Source: Taxillus chinensis
Taxonomy: Eukaryota > Streptophyta > Magnoliopsida > Santalales > Loranthaceae
Assembly: GCA_023512835.1 (NCBI GenBank)
Contig: CM042090.1
Coordinates: 19,684,356-19,748,355 of the forward strand
Direction: 5' to 3'
DNA: 64,000 nt
Part shown: piece by piece, positions 11,952 through 22,875 of the stretch
Layout: each line of letters starts with the position of its first letter
Numbering within the stretch: position 1 is the first letter of the stretch
Position numbers and translations under genes: made by a program
The notes under the pieces: generated by a model
The model's input: the letters and a program-made list of their open reading frames with translations, nothing else
What the model was told of the DNA's origin: nothing
Database searches by the model: none

Positions 11952-13996
11952 TTAATCAACTGAAACAGGTTGCATATTTTCAGCTTCCTTCCTCAGGCCT
12001 TCAAACAGAACTGATGACAAGTATCGCTCCCCAAAACTCGGATGAACCGTCTGAAATCCAAACAAAATAAATGATTAAAAAAAAAACTTCTCACATGAAG
12101 TAAAACCATGTTTGCATAAATTGAGGATTGGTTGGTATTTACGTACCACAATGAGTTTTCCTCTATTCTCTGGCCTTCTGGCAAGCCTAAGTGCTGCCAC
12201 TGTATTAGCCCCAGAAGATATCCCAACCTGCACGATTCAGAATTGAGCAACTTGACTACCTTATCTCACCAAAACTACAGAACCTGAAAAGTATCTAAGT
12301 TGTTACCATAAGTCCCTCCTTCAGAGCCAATTCTCTAGCCATGTTTACTGCATCTTCACTAGTAACCTATCATTAACACATTGTTTTAAAAGCATCAGCT
12401 AAGTGAAAATTTAGAGAACCAGTATGTTTGCAAGCTGTTTTGTTTTTGAAAATCCGTTCATCATAGTATCATACCCAACAAGTCACAGGTACTTACTAAC
12501 TATTTCAGCACTTACCTCAAGAACTCCATCCATTACATCCATATCCAATATGTCGGGTTTGAATCCAACCCCATTACCAGTGATGTGATGGGGACCTATA
12601 TACACATAGGCAATTTTAAGATAAGCGTATACCAACTCATCTCTCGGCCATCTCTTCTAGTGAAGTGATATGGGTCATTCAACTTACCTGGCTTGCCACC
12701 ATTAAGGACATTGCTTTCTGCGGGCTCAAGTCCATAAATCTACCAAAATAGCATACAAGATTTAAAAAATTAAAATTAAATAGCCGAACAAACAGCATAA
12801 CCTACTGAAATAAGTACCTTCACATTTGGATTTTGTGATTTGAGGTAACGGCCAACGCCAGAGACGGTTCCTCCACTTCCAATCCCCATTATAAAAATAT
12901 CAACATTCCCCTGTGTATCCTCCCATATTTCAGGGCCCGTTGTCTCAAAATGCACCTAATTTTTTAGGCATAGAGCCAATCAAACTTCTAAAACTAGTTA
13001 ATAATGAATGATAAAATCTTACCAACCACCATAGCATACATTCGGCTAATTAGCCACACCTGGGTATTGGCAGGGTTTGAGAACTGTTGTAGCATGAAGG
13101 CATTTGGGGTGTTCTCCAAAAGGTCATAGGCCTTCTTCACAGTGCCCCCCATTCCCTTGGTTGGGTCGGTAAGGACTAGTTCAGCCCCGAAAGCCTTCAT
13201 AGTCACCCTCCTCTCCAAGCTCGTGTACGAGGGCATTGTCAGGACCATCTTATAGCCCTTCATCGCGGCCATAAATGCCATGCTGATTCCCATGTTCCCC
13301 GAAGTGGGTTCAATGAGCACCGTCTATAAGAGCCATTTCAGGGCAGAAGAACAAAACACAAATGATCAAAACTTTTCACATGGGCATATGTTGCCAAATT
13401 CATTTGAACAAAGCTTTGTTCAAATGAGGCCAATTAAAGAGAAAAGTATACATTCAATTATATACGGAACCTGTCCAGGAGTGATTAGCTGCCTCTTTTC
13501 TGCATCATTGAACATAGACAATGCAGGTCTGGTAACAAAAGAGATGTAAGTACAACAGAAGCATAACTTGGGCAGTAACAGTGCACTCGGACAAGGTTTG
13601 ACCTGTCTTTGACGCTGGCAGTAGGCTGCATCATCTCCTGCTTAGCTGCTATATAAGCCCCACAGCCTTCGCTCACTTTGTTAAGATAGACAAGTGGGGT
13701 TTTCCCAATGAGCTAAAGATTGAAGAACATGAATCAGGTACAGAATACCAATATGTATGTATGTATAGTACTGAAACTCACATCCAACACAGTGAAAAGC
13801 CCAAATCAATACTGGCAAGAAACAGTGTCGTAAAATTTACCTGGGAAACTTCTGTCTTGATGTTGGTTGCAGGAAAATATTTGGGGAGATCCCTGATCTT
13901 GTGAGCCAGAGAAGGGGAATCTACGAGGTTTTGGGTGGAGAAGAATCTGGTTGCTGTGGCCAAGGTGGATCTTCTCTTCATTAAACGTGTCCCCAT
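11952..13996 (-). CDS. CYSC1: Beta-cyanoalanine synthase / cysteine synthase, mitochondrial
   Basis: PLP enzyme that combines cysteine with cyanide to make beta-cyanoalanine and sulfide; the family also retains some O-acetylserine (thiol)lyase activity. It detoxifies cyanide, largely that released in ethylene synthesis. Ten exons, 365 residues: 13841-13996, 13603-13712, 13471-13528, 13060-13323, 12818-12955, 12688-12739, 12516-12595, 12307-12366, 12147-12227, 11952-12050. The first ~45 residues ([20 protein letters not shown]) are Arg/Ser/Thr-rich, a mitochondrial presequence. PLP Lys87 lies in PTASVKDR; the substrate loop TSGN is residues 115-118; [13 protein letters not shown] binds the cofactor phosphate. 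The PSYTSLERR and [14 protein letters not shown] segments favour the CAS branch over cytosolic or plastid OAS-TL. All key residues are present. The start is the only Met giving the presequence. Confidence 0.93.
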
Positions 13997-15927
13997 TTGT
14001 GAAAATTAAAGAAGAAGCCCTCTACTCAATCACTGTTGTGCTAAGGGAGCTTCTGCAACTCTAGTTGAGGTTGAGGTTGAGGATATGCGAGACTGCGAGT
14101 CCCTCCATTTTTTATACCGTTTGTTGGGTGTGTGGGTCGCAGTATCTGGTTTGGACGACTTGTCTCCGATGAACACCAGGGAGGGCAGCAAAGCAATACG
14201 AGTTTTCGGACAAGATTGCCCCCCACTAAACTGACGGCCGCTGCAACGGTGCTATTTAAAAAAAAAAAAAAAACTCTAATCCCAAAACAATTTGGAAAAA
14301 TTGTTTCGGCAAATCTAAAAAAATAACATAAACATACATAGAGGCAAACAAATTGGAGACAATTTAATGAAATTGTTTGGAATGTTAGAGAATCCCAATA
14401 CATAAGCTAGAGTTAAATTTACGTGAAATTAAATGTATTAATTTATTTAAATTTAAATAAAATTTTAACTTTAACTAAAACAATCACATCATATTTACAT
14501 TTAAATTATTAAGTTTAATATGTCACATCATATTCTCACTATAATATAATTATTAAATTGTAAATTATTATTTTTTACTTCAATCTAACTTTTACTTTTT
14601 TATTCATATTATTTTTTTAAAAAATATGATTAGATATTATTTTGATAATATAATGAGTGATTAATAGAATTTATAATATATATTTATATAGTGTAAAAAA
14701 TATTTAACTAATAGAATTTATTATTTTGATAGTATTTTGATGTGGGAGTTTCTTATCCATCATCGAACAAGAATAAAATTATTATATTTTTAAGATTAAT
14801 ATTAATATTTTAACATTTTAAAACTTTTTGATAAAGTAGTTTTACAAAGTAATCTTAAAGTTACTTTTGCATTTAACTAAAAAAACAAATACATATTTTT
14901 TATTTTTATCAAACATTTTAATATGCTTTTATTTATTTTATATGCAAAAGCACAAAAATATTACAAACTCTATATCTTTAAGCTTAAAAAAAGTAATTAG
15001 AAAGTCGCCGTTAGTAATCTTCGTCCTCCTTTATTATCATAGTCGAACAAAAGTCGTATAAAACTATAAATCATGTGTACAAAACTGTCACATTGGGAAA
15101 AAAACGAAATAATAATAATAAATAAATAAATAAAAGCAACTTCCCTACCATCTCTGTCCGCCGTCACGTGGGACTTTCAAGGTTGGGATGGATACATCGA
15201 TCTTAGAAATGCCGTCGTTGAGATGCTGAGGTGCATGCATGCGGCTCTTCAGAATCACCAAAGGCCAGAAACTTAGGTGCATGTATGGGGGGAATGTTTA
15301 ATACGTGTTTTCTGTCGTTACTTTCTAGTAAATTTGATCTTGATTTCAAATTAAAATCTCTCTTTTTTTTTTTTTGGTTTGACGCATCATTTTGGTTTTA
15401 TGATTGAAATTGCGAGTTTTTTTTTTTAAAACCCGGGTCTTTAAAAAATTAATAAAAACATATATTAAGCTTAAACAATAAAGAAAATGAAACAGACAAA
15501 AATAATAATAAATCAGATACAAAAATAAAATTTAAATTTAAAAATAAAATTCAATTTAAAATTTAAATCATCAATTAAATCTCATATACCAAACCGAATT
15601 GGAATCCAATATCATAATTTGAAAACCGCCAATATACAGGGTAAGCCCGTGATGGAATTCGAAATGAATATGCCTAACATCCGTGTGTATTCTGTACGTG
15701 GGCTGATGTATTTTTTATTATTCTTTAGGGACCATATGCCCATATATGCATATCCCAAATATCTCAGTCAGCTGAAGTATGCCAAGAGAAACATTTAAAA
15801 AATAAAAATAAAAAATAAAAACGCCAGACTCTCACCTCTTCAATACACAACATGAATATATCAACACATCATTGCGACTTAAACTGGACCCTATAATTGA
15901 AAATTGAAAACGGAGTAAAGAAAATGG
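13997..15927. other. Intergenic; promoter of the CAS gene, then AT-rich DNA
   Basis: About 14.0-14.3 kb is mixed-composition DNA that would hold the leader and promoter of the minus-strand cyanoalanine synthase gene. From 14.4 to 15.1 kb it is very AT-rich, and 15.1-15.9 kb is nondescript. I see no gene, tRNA or clear mobile element. Confidence 0.55.
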
Positions 15928-17794
15928 CTACTTCAGCTTTTTACTGAAGTCTGAAAGCTCAAGAAGGCGAATCCTAGGAATGCCAGCTGCCTCTTCCCTC
16001 TCTATCTTTGTGTTGTAGCCCCAATCACCTACTCCGACAAATTAAACCAGCTTCAAGGTTAGCAACCAAAGTTCAAAGCATATAGCAAGAGCCACAATTT
16101 AAACAAGAGGAAGCTGACCCAAATACAACTTCCATCCATCCAATTCAGGGTCTTTAATAACATTTTTAAGGGTTGCAAGTCGATCTTCAACAAAGCTGGT
16201 AAACAATGAACAGGGTTAGATTTATTTAGTTTAGGAAATGGGAAGTCTTGAGCGGTGAAGACCAGAAGAGGCGTGCCCACTTAACTGAGGAATAAAATAA
16301 TAAATTAATCTGATGAAAATCTTAAATGATATATGAATTGCTTGGTTATCCGGCAGCAGGAAATCTTACTGCAGTGTCAGTCCTTGGTTCTCTGGTTTAT
16401 TCTGAAGTTTCTTTAAAACCTCCACCTTAGGACTGAAGGAAGTTTCAAAATTTATAGTCAGTTGGACAGCCCAAAACCACGGGGAAAAGTTTCATGCAGA
16501 GGTAAGAGTTCAAACTTCAAACATACTAACCCAGTTCCCAAACCATATATCTTCTCAGTTGGTATAACTACTCCTGCAAGCTCACGGAGCAATGCGTCTG
16601 CAAATCGGCTCTAACTTGGAAGGAGATGAATTGAATTGAAATCAGAGTTTCCATCCATATATATATATATATATATAAAGTCATGATATAATGAGAACCT
16701 ACGGTATGCTATAGTACCGTGTGGATTTTCGAACTGGACCATTGAACTTGAATCTACGTTTAATGGCCAAAAATTAAGTTTTATTTAACTATAGCTCAAA
16801 TATAGTGACCTCTACAGTATTTGAGCTACAATTAAATAAAATTCAATTTTCAACCATTTGCAAATTCAATGGTCAAGATTGAAAGTTCGGACCATAAGAG
16901 AGAGAGAGAGAGAGATATTTTTTTGAAACTTGCATGTTTAAAAGCTAAACTACTAAATTTTATATTTGGGCAGACCTGTTTTGTGGTCACTATATAGACT
17001 CTTGAGGTTGCAAATTTTAGAGCATCTGGAACGCCTGGATAAAATCTGCAGAAAAAGCATTTCTTTTTTAGTCAATTATAAAGTCCCAATTTCCAGGTCT
17101 AATGACAATAGTAAAGCAAAAGTAAGCAACAAGTAGTTTATGTTCAATCCACCATTATGTAACTTAATCAAGCAAAGATGATTAGGGTAAATGAAGACCA
17201 AGAATAAAAATTATTGAGTCATTGACCAACAAAATATGATAAATACAATTTAGAGAAGGGGCGGTCTTATTCAAATCAAATCACCAATAAAGAAATAAAA
17301 TAAAATCTAGCCACTCTTATGTTAAAAAAATTAAAAAGAAATGTAAGTTAGTTTGACTACCTCAAACCCATTACGAAAAGAGCTCTTAGTTTTGTTTCTT
17401 GCTGTTGAGGCAAGGTTCGGATAGTGCCAGTATATGGTAACATCACCATAGCTAGAAGCTTGTGCAAAGGATAGGTGGCCAAACGAATTAACAAAACAAG
17501 ATAATCACAAAGACAAATTCACAGAAGAGTTATTTCCTTGATGGAATCAAATATAACAGACTGGCAATAATAATAAGTCTAAAATGTTGCTACTGTATCT
17601 CTATTAGTTTTTTTTTTACTGTTGTATTTTTTAGAGATATTTACATAATCACTAATTAGATGATAGTATTAGGAACGTGGCTCTTGGTTTACACAAGGAC
17701 ATCCCATGTGTCGCGTAAACTGACAGGATTTTATAGGAGTTAACAGAAACTAAAGTTGAAGCTCTTAAGCTGGATATCTGTGCCCATTATGATT

Positions 17795-17825
<31 letters not shown>

Positions 17826-19686
17826 CTTTCTCTCTCTCTCACACACACACATTTATCATGGCCAAACATTCACTGAGGAAACTCTTGAGGTGATCATATG
17901 CAGTTGTGACATATGAATGAATATGAATTGAACATAATTAATAAATTAAAACCATGGCATTCATATATAGCAACTTCTATGTTTGATTCACAGTGATGGA
18001 TCAAAATTTATCCAAAGGTAGTGCAAGGCATGGGATTCCTCGTATAAAACGAAAAATTAAAATGAAAAACAGATAAAGTGGTGCATTTTTTGCCCATCTC
18101 GTGTTTTCTTCATTTTGCATCATTGGGAATCTGAGATGTTTAAAATAAAAATAATTGGCAAAAGGAAAACTTACCTATTTGCAGCAATCCAGGTCGCCAT
18201 GTCTTTCTCCATCCATTCATCCCTAACCTTCCCAAAAAGATCTATCAAAACTTCCTTCTTTTCGTCCCATTCTTCCATAATGACAGGTTTCAACTTTGAC
18301 CATTTCTCCAAAATCACCTCAGTTGTGAGCCCCTCAGCCACCTTGCACATTAAAATATGATCATGAGGTCTTTCTGGGCCACTCTAAATGATGTGAACAA
18401 GATGTATCTAATTGGGTGATCGAGTAATTGTAACAAGTAAAATAAAATGACCAGAATCATGACCATACTATCCAGATTCATATGAACCAGTTGTAATAGT
18501 CAAATTCATAGTGTACCCACCGAGGACCTTCTAATAGAAGGCATTTTTATCTCCAGCAGCAACCTCACCAGTAACAAATTTTCATATCCAGTTTCCACCA
18601 CAGGCCGCACCTGCCACAGCATAAGGCTTTAAATAGGTTTAAAACCCAAAATCAGAATGGCCACAAACAAGACTACACAGAGATTAGCTTCAAAACTACC
18701 ATTCTGTTGGAGATTGTTTATTCTTCCTGGCTTCTACGATTTCATTAATCAACAAAATATACTCCATTGTTTGAAAAGCATCCAAACATAGATAACTAAA
18801 TTTTTTGGTTCAATACATTATGCATCAAATATTGTCCGAGGTTAAGCCCTCAGGGGCGTTTCCGGTAAGGTCAGGCTTGTGCCAGTGACAAGTCTCAAAT
18901 TCAATCGGCTACCACTGTCAAGGAATTTTCCTTGGACTTACACAAACATCCGCGTGGGCCATTGAGGCAGCCCCGGTCGAGATGCACGTGAGATGGCCTG
19001 GACCGCAGATACCCAGTTAACCAAAAAAAACAATTGTATGAGGTTAAGGTACAATCAGCATACATGAAAACTGATCTTTATTGTTTTTACTAACGACCAC
19101 AGGTATCATCAGGTGACCCACCCAAGGCATAAATAAACTAAACCTTGCTTAAGTCATAAGCCGCGCCAAGGTCATGCCCATCCATACGTAAGTCCACCAC
19201 CAGTATATCCTACCCTAAACCACAATGCACACCCAGGCACAGGCGCTGCAATTGAATCTAGCACCTAGGCCGCACTCTAACTGTTGGGATAGTTGATTCT
19301 AGTGTCGATAACTGTTGAACTAAAAACTAAAAATAGCACAATATGTACAAGCAAATTAATAGCGAGTTGTAACGTTAAGGGTATTAACATTTACAGTGAT
19401 TTACAACAACAAAACAAACAAACAAATAATATGCACATGCGTTTATAAGTTAACCTGATCGATAAATGGATAAGAAACAGTAAATCCATGTTCTTCCATT
19501 TTTCATATGACAGTCAAACAGTGGAGACAGTAAATAAAAAAAATGGTAAGGAGAGGAAGCCAAAGAGCTCACTATGTACATCTGATCAACAATCCAACCC
19601 TCGAGGATGGAATCGACGGCGTTGAACAATCCGGGCCATCTCAATTTGGCGGCCTACGAAGAAGTTGAGTGAAATTGAAGCAGCAT

Positions 19687-19770
<84 letters not shown>

Positions 19771-19856
19771 AGGTGGACCTTAACGGCAGAACGAGAACTC
19801 TCTTCGCAGCTATCGCATAGGACGCCATCGAAGTCCAACGCGTACAGGTCTCCCAT
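15928..19856 (-). CDS. HAD-like hydrolase family protein
   Basis: Haloacid-dehalogenase-fold protein, presumably a phosphatase of unknown substrate; close in sequence to a small conserved plant family that starts MGDLYALDFDGVLCDS. Nine exons, 268 residues: 19779-19856, 19573-19653, 18521-18610, 18175-18341, 16976-17045, 16531-16610, 16370-16432, 16119-16195, 15928-16028. Motif I is DFDGV (Asp9 nucleophile, Asp11), motif II is in YIVTTKQ (Thr), a conserved Lys lies near GPKVEVL, and the acidic motif is in FVEDRLATL. FYPGVPDAL and LYLGDWGYNT are further family landmarks. No targeting peptide is obvious. An upstream in-frame Met (MPKKIARH) exists, but the family starts at MGDLYALDF, so I used 19856. 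Intron 1 is mostly microsatellite; other introns hold a fold-back element and a SINE-like repeat. Substrate cannot be inferred. Confidence 0.88.
16700..16900. mobile_element. Fold-back (MITE-like) element in a HAD-gene intron
   Basis: The left arm (about 16730-16803) and right arm (about 16815-16893) are imperfect inverted copies. Left words GGACCATTGAA, TTTTATTTAA and TAGCTCAAATA recur as reverse complements TTCAATGGTC, TTAAATAAAA and TATTTGAGCTA in the right arm. The loop is only ~11 bases, so transcribed RNA would form a long hairpin. A small palindrome, ACGGTA...TACCGT, lies just left (16701-16720). There is no coding capacity and target duplications were not found. Confidence 0.6.
17793..17851 (+). 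repeat. CT/CA-rich microsatellite
   Basis: Interrupted CTCTCTTT units followed by an ACACAC run, within a HAD-gene intron. Confidence 0.85.
18836..19032 (+). mobile_element. SINE-like insertion in a HAD-gene intron
   Basis: A 197-bp GC-richer block in an AT-rich intron ends in an A-rich tail (CCAAAAAAAACA). It is bracketed by ATTGT at 18831-18835 and again at 19033-19037, which looks like a 5-bp target duplication. The 5' part has tRNA-like words (GTGCCAGTGACAAG, then CAAATTCAATCGG resembling a degenerate B box). No coding frame. The class is inferred from tail, size and flanks only. Confidence 0.4.
19692..19765 (+). repeat. (GA)37 microsatellite in HAD intron 1
   Basis: An uninterrupted 74-bp GA run. 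On the gene's strand it is CT, and it fills 60% of the 125-bp first intron (19654-19778), starting about 13 bases inside the donor. Confidence 0.97.
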
Positions 19857-20986
19857 CTTCTTCTTCTTCTTCTTCTCCCTCACTCTGTGGTGTGAATCGT
19901 GTCTGGCAATTTTTTTTGGCAATTTTTTTGTTATCGGTAATTCATTTCCGTTTTTACCTTTTATTAATCTCGAAAAAAACTTCTTCTTCTTTTTCTACTT
20001 TTTTTTATTAACCTATTAAAATTTATTTTATTTTTGAAATTTTTAAGACTTAATTTTTTTAAAAAAATATGTAAAAAAATATTATTTTTCTATCAAATAA
20101 ATTAAATTTTAAATTAACATAATACATAAATTAAAACTTATACCAAATAAGTTTATGACATTTATTTTTGTTTTATTTTATGCTTTTTTTCCAATAAACT
20201 CTTATTTTATTTATCTCTCAATATTATTAAGTTCGGCTTTACTTTAAATCTTTTCTTGTACATTCAATGATGTAGTTGCTTTGATATTTTTAGATAAATC
20301 ACTTTAAAACTTAGAATTATCAATTTTGAAATATTAATATGTCAGTTTTATTGTTTTTATCATTCAATTAAGCTCAATAAAAAAATATGGTGTGTTATTA
20401 TTATATATGTTAGATTATCTTCAACATAACTCTTCATATTTTTTCCCATGTAGTTGTAGATATTGTTTACATGTTGAAAGTTATTTTATAAATTCAACTA
20501 TAATATTATTTTGTATCTTTAGTTGTAATAAAATAAAAGTTCTTTCATTTTACGTAACATTTTCTCTATTTATTAACTTATGTGATGAAAGGAAAATTGT
20601 GGCAAGAGAAAAATAATAATATTATATAATATAGATAGTGAATAGTTAGAGCATCTCTAGTAATAATATGTATTTTATTATCACATATGGAAAATTTTTT
20701 ATTTATAAAAAGTGTTTTCTTTATAACTCCAACAACACTCTTTTATTTTAACTTTATTTTTTATTAAAATAATAATCTTATTATATTTATAATATAATAA
20801 ACTTTCATTTGGAGGGAAGATAGAAAATAAAATTAATATATAGAAAATAAATAGTAACTGTTAAAAAATGAGGAGTCACTATAACATTGTATACATATGA
20901 ATAGTCAAATGAAGAGTTTATTAAAGTTTGTTTTGTAATAGAGAACTCCTCGGAGTTATTCTTATTCGTCATAAATGAAGAATAAG
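19857..20986. other. Intergenic, AT-rich
   Basis: Carries the HAD-gene leader (CTT repeats near 19.86-19.88 kb on the plus strand), then about 1 kb of AT-rich DNA into which the TRIM element inserted. A word typical of plant MITE ends (GAGCATCTCTAGTA, about 20650) is present, but I could not find a matching inverted end. Confidence 0.5.
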
Positions 20987-21205
20987 TGTTGGGTCTCTAA
21001 CGTCCCATAGATCAATCTCACATCGGTTAGGGCGAACATTGAGGTCGTCATAATGAGGAGGCTCATGTGCACATTGTCACAACGCGTTTTAACGGGTCGC
21101 GGCCCATTAGAAACAAATCCGTGCGGGCTGCGGCCCATGGGTGGGCGCGCGAGTGCCAAAACGGACAATATTTGTGGTAGTGAGTGTCCTGGCCGAGGTC
21201 CAACA
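20987..21205 (+). repeat. TRIM 5' LTR
   Basis: 219 bp, TGTTGGG...CCAACA. It includes GC-rich palindromic words such as GCGGCCCAT and GGGCGCGCGAG. About 93% identical by eye to the 3' LTR. Confidence 0.92.
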
Positions 21206-21257
21206 AGTGGTATCAGAGCCGGGTCCTCTAGACCAAGGGTGGGATTGGGGGGGAGAC
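21206..21257 (+). other. TRIM internal domain: PBS and polypurine tract
   Basis: Two spacer bases, then TGGTATCAGAGCC (Met-tRNA primer site), a short linker, and a G-rich purine stretch that abuts the 3' LTR. Confidence 0.92.
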
Positions 21258-21475
21258 TGTTGGGTCTCTAACGTCCCATAGATCAATCCCACATCGGTTA
21301 GGGCGAACATTGAGGTCGTTCTAATGAGGAGGCGAATGTGCACCTTGTCACAACGCGTTTTAACGGGGCGCGGCCTATTAGAAACAAATCCGTGCGGGCT
21401 GCGGCCCATGGGTGAGCGCGCGAGTGTCAAAACGGATAATATTGTGATAGTGAGTGCCCTGACCGAGGTCCAACA
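21258..21475 (+). repeat. TRIM 3' LTR
   Basis: 218 bp with the same termini as the 5' LTR; followed directly by the ATAAG target duplication. Confidence 0.92.
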
Positions 21476-22875
21476 ATAAGTATAATATTTTTTAAATATA
21501 AAAAATACAATGAAGAATGTGTTAAAATAATATGTTAGGACTTAATTATCTTGGCTGTTAATTAAACAACATAAATTTATATGCCTGTGTTATAAATATT
21601 ATTTTAAATTAAAAAAAAAACCGACTGACCAAAATGTTTTCATTCTATATTTCACAAAGTTAATCTTATTTATTTATTTTATACAACTTTGTTCAGGGGC
21701 ATGTGGGCCGTTCCATATATTCTTAATTTTTTACATAATAATTTTTAATGCTTAAATTAACAATTGGACTAGTGATACATTCGAGAATGAGCTAATTGGA
21801 AAGAATTAACAGCGTAAAATATTTTCAATAATTTAATGTTTGAGAAGATAAAAACAGACAAATAAATTAATTTATGTTATATAACCAAGTAAGATAATAT
21901 TTTATTTCCTCACAATATTTCTCCATCCTCACGATCAACTTAAAGGGGGGATTTTTTTTTTTTTGGATCGAATCGATCTTTACCACGCACACGCAAACGG
22001 CAAAAACTGTCCGTCCAAACTCCCAGACAAGATTCACCGGCAGATGCCGGTAAAAACCACCGTTTCCGCCCCAGGATCACCGGTCCCGCAGGTTTCAGTT
22101 TATCTCCAAACCTGACAACTCCGCATAAAACTCGACCGCGAAGCATTCGACCCACTTTCGATCTCGCCGGAGCTCCGACAATCGTTGCTGTCGCCTGCGA
22201 CTCCGTAAGTCGCGTGCTTGATTTTTGTTTCGCTGACAACCTCGCTGACTTTGGTTGTTTTGTTCATTTGATTGGTGTTTCTGATTTCGCTCAATTTTTG
22301 TTCTATTGAACTGTTGTGTTGGGCTGTTTTGGATTTATGTGCGTGTGTTATTGTAATTTTGTGTTTCATATGTTTGATTGTTTTGTGATTCTGATTATAA
22401 GTATGGAATTGATGGAGTGGTTTATAGTGTTTGGTTGCTGAGAACACCATGCATGTATATAATGAATGAATTGGAAGTTTGATTTTCTCTGTTGTTGACT
22501 TGTTGTTGTTGTTTACAATAAAACTTGGTGGAAACTTAAATTACCTAAAATAGTTGGATTTAAGGTGTATTTATAAATGCTGAGGTAATGAAAATTATAC
22601 CATTTGGACCATAATCCGGCCACGTACAACATTTGTTATGGGTATCTACTTCATTTTTATTTTATTTTTTTGTATATATTCATGTTGCACCTTGTTTTGT
22701 ATCACGAGTTATATAGCAAATACTTATGATTGTGTTGTTATTTGATATGTTTTCCTTGAAAACCATTTATTTCATCGACAAAAAAATAAAATCCACTCCA
22801 TCTATTTTGCTCAAAAAATTTGTATCATCTTTTTAAAATTTTATTTGGCATTTTTAAATGCTAGGTAAAATTGAT
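21476..22875 (+). promoter_or_regulatory. Upstream region and 5' UTR intron of the ATI-like gene
   Basis: The first ~450 bp are AT-rich promoter-type DNA. From about 21.96 kb the composition becomes GC-balanced, consistent with a 5' UTR exon. It ends at a strong donor ACTCC|GTAAGT (intron 22205-22864, acceptor GCTAG), eleven bases before the start codon. The UTR exon boundary is inferred. Confidence 0.55.

Larger units (their letters stand above)
20987..21475 (+). mobile_element. Complete TRIM (miniature LTR retrotransposon)
   Basis: A 489-bp element with two ~218-bp LTRs and only 52 bp between them. LTRs start TGTTGGG and end CCAACA, giving the TG...CA termini. The inner 52 bp contain a primer-binding site TGGTATCAGAGCC (21208-21220), complementary to the 3' end of initiator Met-tRNA as in most plant LTR elements, and a G-rich polypurine tract (about 21237-21255) next to the 3' LTR. 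ATAAG flanks both ends (20982-20986 and 21476-21480), a perfect 5-bp target duplication. No protein is encoded, so it must move using proteins from other elements. The LTRs differ at about 15 sites plus one indel by eye, so the insertion is not recent. Confidence 0.93.

Noticed and set aside
19586..19922. Minus-strand frames made largely of repeated Ser-Leu
   Set aside because: Translation of the GA/CT microsatellite in HAD intron 1; only the MGDLYALDF part belongs to the real exon.
20640..20960. Possible MITE starting GAGCATCTCTAGTA
   Set aside because: No inverted terminus or target duplication was found downstream before the TRIM insertion.
21053..21430. Short frames on both strands in the TRIM LTRs
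   Set aside because: They repeat in both LTRs, have no domain and are a consequence of GC-rich LTR sequence.
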